Notes under the pieces: generated by a model
What the model was told of the DNA's origin: nothing
The model's input: only the letters and a program-made list of their open reading frames with translations
The model's database searches: none
Shown: positions 18,827-28,594 of the stretch, piece after piece
Layout: each line of letters opens with the position of its first letter
How positions within the stretch are numbered: position 1 is the first letter of the stretch
Translations under genes and position numbers: made by a program
Source: Candidatus Adlerbacteria bacterium RIFOXYC1_FULL_48_26
GTDB taxonomy: Bacteria; Patescibacteriota; Minisyncoccia; Phycocordibacterales; SBAW01
NCBI GenBank assembly: GCA_001773575.1
Contig: MEXB01000007.1
Location: forward strand, 1-49,999
DNA: 49,999 bases
Reading direction: 5' to 3'

Positions 18827-20104
18827 CTAATTCGTTTCTCGCCTTATGTTAAGGCCGAGCTTGGAAAGACGCTTCTCTATATATTCGTACCCACGGTCTA
18901 TGTGGTACACATTGTCTATTGTTGACGTGCCCTCAGCAATGGCCGCCGCCATAAGAAAAGCTAGGCCTGCGCGAATATCAGGGCTTTTAAGTTCAGCTGC
19001 ATTCAGTGGAGTGGCGCCCTCAATATGCGCATGCTGTGGGTCGAGTAATTCTATATGCGCACCCATACGTGCAAGGTCAGCAGTGTACGCAAGCCTTCCT
19101 TTCCAAATTGTTTCTGTAAGCAAACTCATACCATGTGCTTGGGTTAGATACACAACAAGCGGCGGCTGTAGGTCTGTAGCAAAGCCTGGATACTCAGTAG
19201 TTTGTACGTCCATGGCTTTTGGCTCTACACAGCCGCGCACTTCGATAAAATCTTTTCCGATCTCTAGCTGTACACCAGAACGCTGAAGCATTTCCGTAAG
19301 AGCGCCTACCTGTTCTGGAATGCAGTTAGTAATTTTTATCTTCTCCCCCGCCAACGCACCGAGCAATACAAAGGTTCCCGCTTCAATACGGTCAGGCGGT
19401 GTGTTGTACGAAACACCATTTGCATGAAGCATCCCTCCACCGACGATAGTCATTGTGTCCGTTCCTGCGCCTGCAATATTCGCGCCGCACGCATTTAAAT
19501 ACGAAGCGAGGTCAGAAATTTCTGGCTCGCGAGCAGCGTTGTGTAACACTGTCGTTCCTTCCGCCAAGATGGCAGCCATCATTAATGTTTCAGTTGCCGT
19601 GACGCTAATAGGTTCAAAATGTATTTCTGTGCCAACCAACTTTTTTGCAGTAACCGTGTATGAATCGTTTTCAAGCACAACGGTCGCGCCAAGTTTGGTA
19701 AAGCCCTCTAAGAATAAATTGATAGGCCTTGGACCTATAACATCTCCACCTGGGTGCGGAAAGGTTACTTTGCCAAAGCGGGCCAAGAGCGGGCCTGCAA
19801 ATACAATAGAGGCGCGTATTTTACGGGCCAACTCATCTGGCAGTTCAGAGCGCGTAACGCTATCGGTATTTATAAGGTAGGTATGAGCGTCTTTCTGTAC
19901 CACGCGCGCACCCATCTCCTCCAAAATTGCGCACTCTGACGCAACGTCTTCTATCTGTGGGACATTGGTGAGGATCACGTCCCCTTCAAATAAAATAGTT
20001 GCAGCAAGACCTTTTAAAATTGCATTCTTCGCACCGCCGACGCGTATTTCGCCAGAAAGTGTTTTTTTGCCACCCAAACCTTCAACAACAAATCTTTCAC
20101 TCAT
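18827..20104 (-). CDS. murA: UDP-N-acetylglucosamine 1-carboxyvinyltransferase
   Basis: EPSP-synthase fold: GGKKTLSGEIRVGGAKNAILKGLAATIL, FPHPGGDVIGPRPINLFLEGFTKLGA, YPGFATDLQPPLVVYLTQAHG. Confidence 0.95.
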   Translation of the reverse strand: MSERFVVEGLGGKKTLSGEIRVGGAKNAILKGLAATILFEGDVILTNVPQIEDVASECAILEEMGARVVQKDAHTYLINTDSVTRSELPDELARKIRASIVFAGPLLARFGKVTFPHPGGDVIGPRPINLFLEGFTKLGATVVLENDSYTVTAKKLVGTEIHFEPISVTATETLMMAAILAEGTTVLHNAAREPEISDLASYLNACGANIAGAGTDTMTIVGGGMLHANGVSYNTPPDRIEAGTFVLLGALAGEKIKITNCIPEQVGALTEMLQRSGVQLEIGKDFIEVRGCVEPKAMDVQTTEYPGFATDLQPPLVVYLTQAHGMSLLTETIWKGRLAYTADLARMGAHIELLDPQHAHIEGATPLNAAELKSPDIRAGLAFLMAAAIAEGTSTIDNVYHIDRGYEYIEKRLSKLGLNIRRETN

Positions 20105-20463
20105 ATTTGTTGTCCCGACGCTTTGGTCGGGATCTCTGATTTAGGTTTTACTTCCCACCAAAATTTTTTGGAGAACGCGCTGGGTCCATTTCGTTTTTGC
20201 GCGTCATCACACACACTCTTCAAAAAATACAGATCGTTTGTAGGGATAGCTACTAGCACACGCCCCATGCGGCCCATGGTCATGGGCGCCAAACCATCCT
20301 GCACTCGTCCTGCATTTAACTTCTGCAAGAAATATTCCATCAGTTCACCGCGCTCAGTGATTTTTGTCTTCTTCACCATTGGGCGAATGTGTGAACCGAT
20401 GTGTTCCATGCCGCCATTATACATCTCCTCTATAAGGTTTTCTTTTCTTAAAAAATGTTGCAT
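20101..20463 (-). CDS. Hypothetical protein
   Basis: ORF 20101..20637 overlaps def; internal Mets at 20463, 20424 or 20409 are more plausible starts. Confidence 0.55.
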   Translation of the reverse strand: MQHFLRKENLIEEMYNGGMEHIGSHIRPMVKKTKITERGELMEYFLQKLNAGRVQDGLAPMTMGRMGRVLVAIPTNDLYFLKSVCDDAQKRNGPSAFSKKFWWEVKPKSEIPTKASGQQI

Positions 20464-20475
20464 TATGCTGAATAC

Positions 20476-21012
20476 ATGAAAGATCCCGTTGTACAGGAAG
20501 GCGCTAGCGTACTTCGCGAAAAGGCCTCCCCTGTCGCCAAGACAGACTTTGGCTCCAAAAAGCTCACCGCCCTCATCCAGAAGATGAAGGATGTACTCGC
20601 CAAAGAAGAATTTGGTGTGGCTATTGCCGCGCCCCAAGTTGGTGAAAGTCTACGTATCTTTGTTATCGCAGAAAAAGCATTCAAAGACAGTGACGAAGAA
20701 GGGATCGAGGAAACCCCTGTTTCGTCGAGACATTTAGTATTTATTAATCCTGAGTTACTACGCCTATCTCGCAAGAAACATGAAATGTCCGAGGGGTGCC
20801 TTTCAGTGCGCGGCATCTACGGCAACGTGGTGCGTCATGAAAAAGCTAGCGTAAAAGCGTTCGACGAAAACGGCAAACCTTTTACCTATCACGGCTCTGG
20901 CTTGATTGCACATATTTTCCAGCATGAAGTTGATCACTTAAACGGCATTCTATTTATAGACAAGGCAGTCTCATTGCAAGATGAATCTGCCCCAGAAAAA
21001 ACCGATGAGTAA
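20476..21012 (+). CDS. def: Peptide deformylase
   Basis: GVAIAAPQVG, SEGCLSVRG, FQHEVDHLNGILF. Confidence 0.93.
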   Translation: MKDPVVQEGASVLREKASPVAKTDFGSKKLTALIQKMKDVLAKEEFGVAIAAPQVGESLRIFVIAEKAFKDSDEEGIEETPVSSRHLVFINPELLRLSRKKHEMSEGCLSVRGIYGNVVRHEKASVKAFDENGKPFTYHGSGLIAHIFQHEVDHLNGILFIDKAVSLQDESAPEKTDE

Positions 21013-21862
21013 TAAACCTCTATTCGCGTTTTTTGGAACGCCAAAATTTTCTGTCCATGTACTCGACGCGCTTGAGAGCCAAGGCATGTTGCCAGCGCTT
21101 GTTATTACTGCCCCCGACAGACCACAGGGCCGCGGCCTCGTGCTCACCCCTTCCCCTGCAAAACAATGGGCGATGGAACGCGGCATTGATGTACTTACGC
21201 CTGAGAAGCTAAAAGACGAGGCCTTCCTTGAAGAACTCCAAAATACTGAGTGGGATGTATTTCTTGTTGCGGCCTATGCAAAACTTATTCCAAAAAATAT
21301 CTTGGACATGCCGCGCCGTGGGTGTTTGAATGTCCACCCATCACTCCTTCCAAAATTCCGTGGCCCTTCGCCTGCCGCCTCAGCCATTCTTGCTGACGAA
21401 CGTGCAACTGGCGTCACCATTATGCAGATGGCAGAGAAAATGGATGCGGGACCTATTGTTGCCCAAGCACGAATCGAACTTGAAGAAGAAGCTTGGCCGC
21501 CAAAAGGTAGTGAGTTTGAAACTTTACTTGCAACTGAAGGCGGAAATTTACTTGCAGAAACAATTCCTCATTGGGTCTCAGGACAGATCGACGCAGAGCC
21601 GCAAGATGAATCAGCCGCAACCTTTACACGAAAGTTTACTGACGCCGATTCTCTTATAGATATACACGGCGACCCTCGTGAACAACTTTTAAAAATCCGC
21701 ACCTTCGATAAAAATCCACGCGCGCATTTTATAAAAAATGGTAAACGCGTAATTATTACTGAAGCAGATATCAAAGACGGAGCCTTAGAAATCCTCCGCG
21801 TCATCCCCGAAGGCAAAAAAGAAATGTCCTATGTGGACCTTGTTCGCACCCTTCCAAACTAG
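21005..21862 (+). CDS. fmt: Methionyl-tRNA formyltransferase
   Basis: FFGTPKFSVHVLDALES, VHPSLLPKFRGPSPAASAILADERATGVTIMQMAEKMDAGPI; coupled to def. Confidence 0.95.
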   Translation: MSNKPLFAFFGTPKFSVHVLDALESQGMLPALVITAPDRPQGRGLVLTPSPAKQWAMERGIDVLTPEKLKDEAFLEELQNTEWDVFLVAAYAKLIPKNILDMPRRGCLNVHPSLLPKFRGPSPAASAILADERATGVTIMQMAEKMDAGPIVAQARIELEEEAWPPKGSEFETLLATEGGNLLAETIPHWVSGQIDAEPQDESAATFTRKFTDADSLIDIHGDPREQLLKIRTFDKNPRAHFIKNGKRVIITEADIKDGALEILRVIPEGKKEMSYVDLVRTLPN

Positions 21863-21889
21863 CGTTTTTTTGCTATATTAGAGCGGTAT

Positions 21890-21961
21890 TCCGCGATAGC
21901 TCAATGGTAGAGCAGCTCCCTGTTAAGGAGTTGGTTCCAGGTTCGAGTCCTGGTCGCGGAG
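21890..21961 (+). tRNA. tRNA-Asn (anticodon GTT)
   Basis: Cloverleaf: TCCGCGA/TCGCGGA acceptor, D-arm GCTCAATGGTAGAGC, anticodon arm GCTCC-CTGTTAA-GGAGT, T-arm CCAGGTTCGAGTCCTGG; CCA not encoded. Confidence 0.95.
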
Positions 21962-22100
21962 CAAAGTAGTTCACCACACCTTTTCAATTATTGAGGTGCC
22001 TGACCCCAACTCTCAATTCTTTAACGCTATCTACGACGCGATGCGGATGGCTTTTGTTAGAGTTTATTGGGATAATAGAAAAGAAAAAAGAGAAAAGGCT

Positions 22101-23495
22101 ATGATACCCAACAACTCACCGTGGATAAAACAGTTGAACCGCACCAGGCCAGTCGTCCCACTCGATAAAAATGTGCGTGCGGATGTGGCCATTGTCGGAG
22201 GCGGCATTGCCGGCGTTGTGACGGCTTTTTTTACTCTGCGCGATACCGACAAAACTGTTGTTCTTCTGGAAGCAAGCAAGGTGGCCCACGGAGCCACCGG
22301 GCACAACGCGGGACAGCTCGCCAGCTACTTTGAACGTCCGATATGGGAATTAGTGGAAGAGTTCGGCCGTGAACTTGTAATTGAAGGGCAACGCTCGGTT
22401 GAGTCCGCATGGATACTGCTCGACCAAATCGTGGCTGAAGCAAAAATCAAAACACCTTCGTACAAATTTACCGGCTACGCAGGGTTGTCGAGCTTTGACC
22501 AGGTGGTGCGCCATCTTAAAAACAATCGTTACCGGGTTGATCACGACCTCCTTCCGGAAGCTATTATGCTTGCGGAGCATTGGGACCGACTGGCTGACAT
22601 ACCACAAGAGTTCAAAGACCTATATACAGTCGCCCCCCAGGCTGATTTGCTAAAATTGCTTGAGACCAACAACACCGATTACATCGCCTCGCTTTCATAC
22701 CAGAAAGGATGTATGAACAGCGCCTTGTTTGTCGAAGAGTTGGTGGGATACTTGCTTGCAACATACAAAGACCGTTTCTCTTTATATGAGGGCAGTCCGG
22801 TAAAGACAGTAACCCTTGCACAAGACAGCGCGGAGTTGGAAGTCCTCATACATACAGTGGAGTGCGCTAGGGTCGTATTGTGCACCAACGGATTTGAACA
22901 CTTTACGATAAAGAATACTGCCGGACCAGACATTGATACCAATTTCCATCATCTGGTTAATGGACGAATCGGCTACATGAGCGGATATATCCAGCCACTT
23001 GATCAGCCGCCCGTTGCGATCAGCTATTTCCCAAAAACAAACGAGCTAAGCGCGGACCCCACCGGCGAAAGTTATTTTTACCTTACGCGACGGCCCCATG
23101 AACATGAAGGTAAAAATTCCTACAACCTGGTCTGTACGGGAGGGCCGGAAAAGGTGCTTCCAAACGGTGCCGAATATATACGCGAAGATGCGTGCTCGGA
23201 TGATTCCAAAAATGCCATTCATGAGTTTCTTCGCAGCAGCTACGCTAAACATCCCGGCGAGGAAGTCGAGTATTCATTTTGTTGGCATGGACTTATGGGA
23301 TATACCCCAAACGGTGTCCGTTGTATAGGCCCCGAGCCGTGCAATAAGGTCTTGTTGTATAACCTCGGGTGCAATGGTGTCGGCATTTTACCCTCACTAT
23401 TTGGAGGGCTGCGCATCTCCCGCTTTCTTAAGGGCGAGCATGTAGAGCCGTCTATCTTCGACCCTCATGACCAGAGAGTCGAATTAGGTATTTAG
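22101..23495 (+). CDS. FAD-dependent oxidoreductase (DAO family, amino-acid/gamma-glutamylputrescine oxidase-like)
   Basis: VRADVAIVGGGIAGVVTAFFTLRDTDKTVVLLEASKVAHGATGHNAGQL (Rossmann GxGxxG); ORF track begins at GTG 21996, Met 22101 has AAAGG upstream. Confidence 0.85.
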   Translation: MIPNNSPWIKQLNRTRPVVPLDKNVRADVAIVGGGIAGVVTAFFTLRDTDKTVVLLEASKVAHGATGHNAGQLASYFERPIWELVEEFGRELVIEGQRSVESAWILLDQIVAEAKIKTPSYKFTGYAGLSSFDQVVRHLKNNRYRVDHDLLPEAIMLAEHWDRLADIPQEFKDLYTVAPQADLLKLLETNNTDYIASLSYQKGCMNSALFVEELVGYLLATYKDRFSLYEGSPVKTVTLAQDSAELEVLIHTVECARVVLCTNGFEHFTIKNTAGPDIDTNFHHLVNGRIGYMSGYIQPLDQPPVAISYFPKTNELSADPTGESYFYLTRRPHEHEGKNSYNLVCTGGPEKVLPNGAEYIREDACSDDSKNAIHEFLRSSYAKHPGEEVEYSFCWHGLMGYTPNGVRCIGPEPCNKVLLYNLGCNGVGILPSLFGGLRISRFLKGEHVEPSIFDPHDQRVELGI

Positions 23496-23537
23496 ATTAT
23501 TGCCCGATGTTATCACTGCACATGATAGTCTTATTAT

Positions 23538-24098
23538 GTGAAGGAAAGTATTGCTATTGTTGCCGCACTTCTCGCTATTGCGGGAAATCTCCCCTACCTC
23601 TTCGATATAATTAAGGGACGAGTTAAACCCCACCCTTACACATGGTTTGTGTGGAGCATTGTGTCGTGTATTGTCTTTTTCGGCCAAGTAGTGAAAGGCG
23701 CTGGATGGGGGGCCTTGCCTACCGGCGCATCAGAGATATTCACCATCATCATCTTTCTTTTTTCACTCAAATACGGATTTAAAGGGATTACGCGGACCGA
23801 CACAATCTTTCTTGTCGTCGCGCTCCTGGGGTTGATCCCATGGATACTTACAAAGGATCCAACCATCTCGGTCATCATCGCTGTTGGAATTGATCTCGTC
23901 GCATTCGCGCCAACGCTCCGAAAAACATGGCTCAAACCAACTTCCGAAACTCCTATACTCTACGGCTCGAATGTGCTGCGCCATATATTGGCCCTTTTCT
24001 CGCTCCAAACCTACAACATCGCAACGATGTTGCATTCTATCGCTATGATTACGGCAAATACGGCAATGACGGGGATTATACTCGCACGGAAGAAGTAG
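23538..24098 (+). CDS. Multi-TM membrane protein (hypothetical)
   Basis: Several hydrophobic helices, GTG start. Confidence 0.7.
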   Translation: MKESIAIVAALLAIAGNLPYLFDIIKGRVKPHPYTWFVWSIVSCIVFFGQVVKGAGWGALPTGASEIFTIIIFLFSLKYGFKGITRTDTIFLVVALLGLIPWILTKDPTISVIIAVGIDLVAFAPTLRKTWLKPTSETPILYGSNVLRHILALFSLQTYNIATMLHSIAMITANTAMTGIILARKK

Positions 24099-24116
24099 GC
24101 GTATACTAGTACGTAT

Positions 24117-24593
24117 ATGAGCGAAGAATTAAACAATGCACGAAAAGATGCCCTTGCGTTTTTAAACCGACAGAAGACCGGAGTACTTGCCACTGTTTCA
24201 TCAGAGGGAGATGTACACGCCAGCACAGTGTTCTATACATCTGACGAAAATTTTAATGTCTATATATTGACGCTTATAGACAGCCGAAAATATGCAGGGC
24301 TTAGCGCTCACCCACAAGTGGCGTTTACTATCTCTGCTGCCGACATGCCGCAGACATTACAAATTGAAGGTATGGCGATGGACATATCGCTCGATGAAGA
24401 TGCTTCTAAAAAGAAAGATGAAATCTTTAAAATTCTCAATTCTAACAATTGGTTTTACGCTCCTATTACAAAACTCGACCCTGCGGAATCAGTAATCATT
24501 TGGATCAAACCTACGTGGATACGATGGGCGGACTATGCCTTCGAGGAGAGCGGCACTACCCATGTCTTTAAAGAGATCCCCATTACTCAATAA
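24117..24593 (+). CDS. Pyridoxamine 5'-phosphate oxidase-like FMN-binding split-barrel protein
   Basis: ALAFLNRQKTGVLATVSSEGDVHASTVFYTSDENFNVYILTLIDSRKYAGLSAHPQVAFTI. Confidence 0.8.
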   Translation: MSEELNNARKDALAFLNRQKTGVLATVSSEGDVHASTVFYTSDENFNVYILTLIDSRKYAGLSAHPQVAFTISAADMPQTLQIEGMAMDISLDEDASKKKDEIFKILNSNNWFYAPITKLDPAESVIIWIKPTWIRWADYAFEESGTTHVFKEIPITQ

Positions 24594-24603
24594 ACAACAT
24601 AGT

Positions 24604-25083
24604 ATGCAGAAAAAATTTTCTAAAGACTTACCGGCACTTATAGGATTTATCGCACTTTCGGAAGCAGCCGGGATTGTTGGTTCTTTTTTTACTGCTCCGT
24701 CAATTGCAGGATGGTACGCAACCCTCACAAAGCCGGACATAGCGCCACCTAACTGGATATTCGCGCCTGTATGGACAACGTTGTTTTTATTGATGGGAAT
24801 CGCTGCCTTCCTTGTGTGGCGCACAAGAAAAAACACACGAACAGCACTCGGCCTTTTTGGCCTACAACTAGCACTTAACGTCCTCTGGTCGCTTTTGTTT
24901 TTTGGTTTACAAAACCCAGGAGCAGCACTGGCCGAGATCACTCTCTTGTGGCTCTCAATAGCTGCAACGATGGTGGCGTTCGCCAAATTTTCCAAGCCCG
25001 CAGCATGGCTCCTTGTACCGTATATCGCGTGGGTAAGTTTTGCAGGATATTTAAATTTCTTGCTGTGGTCGCTTAATTCCTAA
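24604..25083 (+). CDS. TspO/MBR family (tryptophan-rich sensory) membrane protein
   Basis: GSFFTAPSIAGWYATLTKPDIAPPNWIFAPVWTTLFLLMGIAAFLVW, five-TM pattern, NVLWSLLFFG. Confidence 0.9.
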   Translation: MQKKFSKDLPALIGFIALSEAAGIVGSFFTAPSIAGWYATLTKPDIAPPNWIFAPVWTTLFLLMGIAAFLVWRTRKNTRTALGLFGLQLALNVLWSLLFFGLQNPGAALAEITLLWLSIAATMVAFAKFSKPAAWLLVPYIAWVSFAGYLNFLLWSLNS

Positions 25084-25096
25084 ACACCTCGAGGAC

Positions 25097-25867
25097 ATGA
25101 ATTATCTGGACGCAGTAATACTAGGCCTTATTGAAGGACTGACAGAGTTTTTGCCAATATCCTCTACGGGGCACCTAATACTCACAAGCCACATACTCAA
25201 CCTCGCAGAGACTGAGTTTCTCAAAAGCTTTGAAATCGCCATACAGTTAGGCGCGATTTGCGCAGTCGTCATACTCTTCTGGAGTACGCTTTTGAAGATA
25301 CAGGTGCTTAAGAAACTATTTGTGGCTTTCTTACCCACAGCAGTTATAGGTCTTGCCCTCTATTCATTTATCAAAACCCATCTGCTTGGTAATGAGTTAA
25401 TAGTTGTGACAGCCCTCTTTCTCGGCGGCATCGCCCTTATATGTTTTGAATATCTACATCGAGAATCTCATGACGCTGTCGGAGACATTGCGTCTATTTC
25501 CTACAAACAGGCCTTTGGGATAGGATTGTTCCAATCTATCGCTATTATTCCAGGCGTCTCTCGCTCTGCGGCATCTATCATGGGAGGTCTTTTGCTGGGC
25601 CTTAACCGTACGACGATAGTACAATTTTCTTTTTTGCTTGCAGTCCCTACTATGGCAGCAGCCACAGGACTCGATTTGCTTAAAAGCTATAAAGCCTTCT
25701 CTTTTAGCGACGCAGGGCTATTGTGTGCGGGGTTTATAACCGCCTTTGTGGTTGCCTTATTGGTTATGCGTTTCTTCTTGTCTTATGTACGCACGCGCAC
25801 ATTTATCCCCTTCGGCATATATCGCATAGCAATAGCCGTTCTATTTTTCTTCGTGTTTATACTGTAA
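25097..25867 (+). CDS. uppP: Undecaprenyl-diphosphate phosphatase
   Basis: ILGLIEGLTEFLPISSTGHLILTSHIL, PGVSRSAASIMGGLLLGL. Confidence 0.95.
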   Translation: MNYLDAVILGLIEGLTEFLPISSTGHLILTSHILNLAETEFLKSFEIAIQLGAICAVVILFWSTLLKIQVLKKLFVAFLPTAVIGLALYSFIKTHLLGNELIVVTALFLGGIALICFEYLHRESHDAVGDIASISYKQAFGIGLFQSIAIIPGVSRSAASIMGGLLLGLNRTTIVQFSFLLAVPTMAAATGLDLLKSYKAFSFSDAGLLCAGFITAFVVALLVMRFFLSYVRTRTFIPFGIYRIAIAVLFFFVFIL

Positions 25868-25873
25868 TTACAT

Positions 25874-26227
25874 ATGGAAGATGGTTTGCTACTTATCTCT
25901 GTCTCTACCCTAACCATAGTCGGTATTCGGCTTGGGGTTTGGCTTATACCAGAAGTTGATATAAAACTTTTTCGCAGAGTGATTCACCATTTTTGGTTTG
26001 GAATATTTTTTATATTCCTCTCCTTTCCCCTCTCTGCTGTTAACCACACACTTGGAGTTGTTGCTCTGGGCGTAGGGCTTGGCCTCGCCGCAGATGAACT
26101 AGTGTTTATGCTCCACGGCGGCGGCCGCGACAAGCAGTATTGGACAGTACCCTCTGTAGTAGGAAGCGCTGCACTTTTGCTTTCAATAGCCTCTTTCCAA
26201 ACCAGCCTGGTTAACTTTTTATATTAG
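25874..26227 (+). CDS. Hypothetical membrane protein
   Basis: 117 aa, hydrophobic segments, ATG 7 nt after uppP stop. Confidence 0.65.
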   Translation: MEDGLLLISVSTLTIVGIRLGVWLIPEVDIKLFRRVIHHFWFGIFFIFLSFPLSAVNHTLGVVALGVGLGLAADELVFMLHGGGRDKQYWTVPSVVGSAALLLSIASFQTSLVNFLY

Positions 26228-26245
26228 CCACACTTTAACAGTGTC

Positions 26246-26275
26246 TTGCTAATTTCTATTTTTATTGTATATAAG
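26246..26275 (+). promoter_or_regulatory. Sigma70-type promoter
   Basis: TTGCTA-N18-TATAAG. Confidence 0.5.
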
Positions 26276-26332
26276 TAAGAGCTTCCGCCGTACAGGAGGG
26301 GCAGCAGTGTACAAAAAACGGAGTAGTGTCGC

Positions 26333-26803
26333 ATGTCAGACAGCCAAGTTGCGCGGAAGACCAGGAATCCGCACCACGCAATCAGGGTTCTATTCAACAC
26401 CCTGAAGAACGCTTTCGAACCGGCTGGTACCAAGCCCAAATTCAGAGAGCTACCGGCCACGGTCTCCTTCACGGACCCGGCAGGGACTGAACCCCACGAC
26501 CGGTTCAAGGGCGTTAGGGTGAACCTCACCCTGGACCAATGGCAGACTCCCCTCTCGCTCAAGCTCCGGGGACTTGCCACGTTCGCTCCGGAAGAGGGTT
26601 CGGGGAATTCGCTCCTGTCCATGGTCTGCGAAATTCCCAACGGGACCATGAAGGGGCTGAGGTTCCATGACCCAAACACCAAGGACAGTCCTGAAGCAAC
26701 GCAGACCAAGTTGCACCAGGTTGTCCTTGTCTGGGAGACCGCTGAGGGCTTCAAGGCGAGAATCTCCAGAGACTTCTTGGAACGCTACTCGCGACAGCTG
26801 TAA
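26333..26803 (+). CDS. Hypothetical GC-rich gene product
   Basis: 156 aa ORF with C/G-ending codons, own promoter and terminator. Confidence 0.7.
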   Translation: MSDSQVARKTRNPHHAIRVLFNTLKNAFEPAGTKPKFRELPATVSFTDPAGTEPHDRFKGVRVNLTLDQWQTPLSLKLRGLATFAPEEGSGNSLLSMVCEIPNGTMKGLRFHDPNTKDSPEATQTKLHQVVLVWETAEGFKARISRDFLERYSRQL

Positions 26804-26810
26804 CAACGTA

Positions 26811-26844
26811 GGCCGCCCTTTCAAAAGGGCGGCCTTTATCTTTT
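26811..26844 (+). terminator. Intrinsic terminator
   Basis: GGCCGCCCTTTcaAAAGGGCGGCCTTTATCTTTT. Confidence 0.85.
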
Positions 26845-26861
26845 ACGATATACTTCTCTAT

Positions 26862-27551
26862 ATGGAACTACGGCGCGGCAATGAAGACTTGGAAAAACTC
26901 AACCAAAGTCTTAATGACCCTCATGTACTTAAGGCCTATAAACAAGCCTGCGACCATCACAAAGTATCTTTTCTGCCCCGCATTCTCGGGTACTCACTGG
27001 TCTGGTGCGGGAATACTGTATATGGAAAAGAGCCAACATATCTAAAATTCCGCGCCGTAGAGGTAATTGCGCGCGTTCCCTACCACTCCTGGTCATGCGC
27101 CACCTTTACTCTACTGACGCTGTTTTACTCGAAAGAACAAAAGGCTATACGTCTATCTGACGTCACTAAGTATGCACGTCTCGCGCAAGACAACGAGACT
27201 ATGCACGTCGTGGTTATCTCTCAACTTGCTAAGAAAGAAGAGCGAGCCGGGGCCATCCGACACATATTCATTCCAATGATGTTCGCCTTCTTTTATTTTT
27301 TGTGGTCGTACTTCCTGTATCTTATCAACCCACGCTACTCTTACGAACTCAATTACATGTTTGAAAATCACGCGTTCGAACAGTACAGCAAATTTCTGGA
27401 AACGCGTGGTGAAGAACTCAAGAAAAAACCAATATATAGCGAATTTCTCAGTTGGTATGGACGCTACCCCCGCAACCAATATGAATTTTTCCTTTCAGTT
27501 CGCAACGATGAAATAATCCATCGCAATACATCAATTCACGAAATCCAATAG
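26862..27551 (+). CDS. Hypothetical protein with C-terminal hydrophobic segment
   Basis: Start ATG 26862 follows TATACT by 7 nt; upstream extension runs through the previous gene and its terminator. Confidence 0.65.
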   Translation: MELRRGNEDLEKLNQSLNDPHVLKAYKQACDHHKVSFLPRILGYSLVWCGNTVYGKEPTYLKFRAVEVIARVPYHSWSCATFTLLTLFYSKEQKAIRLSDVTKYARLAQDNETMHVVVISQLAKKEERAGAIRHIFIPMMFAFFYFLWSYFLYLINPRYSYELNYMFENHAFEQYSKFLETRGEELKKKPIYSEFLSWYGRYPRNQYEFFLSVRNDEIIHRNTSIHEIQ

Positions 27552-27559
27552 ACTCAGAT

Positions 27560-27587
27560 TTGACAAATAGCGTACATATTGTATTTT
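27560..27587 (+). promoter_or_regulatory. Sigma70-type promoter
   Basis: TTGACA-N16-TATTTT. Confidence 0.55.
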
Positions 27588-27620
27588 CTATTTGTAGTTC
27601 TCTAACCCTAAGAGGTTGAA

Positions 27621-27941
27621 TTGAAAAAGTATCTTTTGGTACTCCTGTTTGCATGCCTTGCGAACGTCAGTGCAAGCGCCCAAACACCACCAGCCACCCT
27701 TGGAGACCCTGCGGCAACACGTCTTGTGGACGCCTTTGTGGGGGCCCTAAACGCCTGCAGCAACAAAGGCGAAAACGAATTCAACGTAGGCCGGTGCATG
27801 GGGACCAGGGCAACCATCCTTGAGTTGTACCTTGCCGCTGCCGGCCGCTGCCATGAGGGCCAGAAAAACAGCGACTGCCTTGAGGCAAGCCGCCTCAGGC
27901 TCTCTATAACAAAAACCCTTGAGGACGCTGCCACGCACTGA
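27621..27941 (+). CDS. Small secreted hypothetical protein
   Basis: Signal peptide MKKYLLVLLFACLANVSASA; TTG start with AGAGG upstream; four Cys after the signal. Confidence 0.7.
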   Translation: MKKYLLVLLFACLANVSASAQTPPATLGDPAATRLVDAFVGALNACSNKGENEFNVGRCMGTRATILELYLAAAGRCHEGQKNSDCLEASRLRLSITKTLEDAATH

Positions 27942-27946
27942 CACCC

Positions 27947-27982
27947 AACCGCTCCCTCCCCCGAGGAAGCGGTTTTCTTTTT
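27947..27982 (+). terminator. Intrinsic terminator
   Basis: AACCGCtccctcccccgaggaaGCGGTTTTCTTTTT. Confidence 0.75.
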
Positions 27983-28538
27983 ACGCCTTACTCTTTAGAT
28001 AGTTCAACATGGTACCCGCGTCGGACACTTCAAAAGGATCGTTTTGGGAATTATCCATATAGCCCTCCTCGATAAACATTTTTTCAATGACACCGTCAAC
28101 GACGAGCATGCTGTAGCGCCAACTTCGCATACCAAAACCCAAATCTTCTTTTTTTACGAGCATACCCATAGCGCGGGTGAAGTCACCATTACCGTCGGGA
28201 AGCATCGTGACGTGCTTAATACCAAGATCTTTGCCCCAATGAGACATGACAAACGGGTCATTAACACTGAGGCATATAACCTCATCGACTCCCAGATTCT
28301 TGAACTCTTCATGTGCTCTGTCATACCCAGGTGCGTGTGTGCTCGAGCACGTAGGTGTAAAGGCTCCAGGAAGGGCGAAAAGGATTACTTTTTTGCCGCT
28401 AAAGATTTCTTCTGAAGTTCGCGTACTCCAGGCGAACGCCATATCCATACATGTGTTCTCACTTGCAGGGCTATGCGTATGAACTTTAAATTCAACATCA
28501 GGGACACGGCGCGGCTCATAGGTTGGATGGTTCTTCAT
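27981..28538 (-). CDS. Peroxiredoxin (Prx5-like, redoxin family)
   Basis: KKVILFALPGAFTPTCSSTHAPGY active site; LPDGNGDFTRAMGM. Confidence 0.9.
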   Translation of the reverse strand: MKNHPTYEPRRVPDVEFKVHTHSPASENTCMDMAFAWSTRTSEEIFSGKKVILFALPGAFTPTCSSTHAPGYDRAHEEFKNLGVDEVICLSVNDPFVMSHWGKDLGIKHVTMLPDGNGDFTRAMGMLVKKEDLGFGMRSWRYSMLVVDGVIEKMFIEEGYMDNSQNDPFEVSDAGTMLNYLKSKA

Positions 28539-28594
28539 ATACAGCCAGTGTAGTCGATAATTTCACACTTAAAAAGGGGTGCTATTATTTTTAT

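Noticed and set aside
20464-20637. 5' part of the 20101..20637 minus ORF
   Set aside because: Lies opposite def coding sequence; internal Met starts are more plausible
26667-26861. N-terminal extension of the 26862 ORF
   Set aside because: Runs through the preceding gene and its terminator; TATACT and ATG at 26862 give a better start
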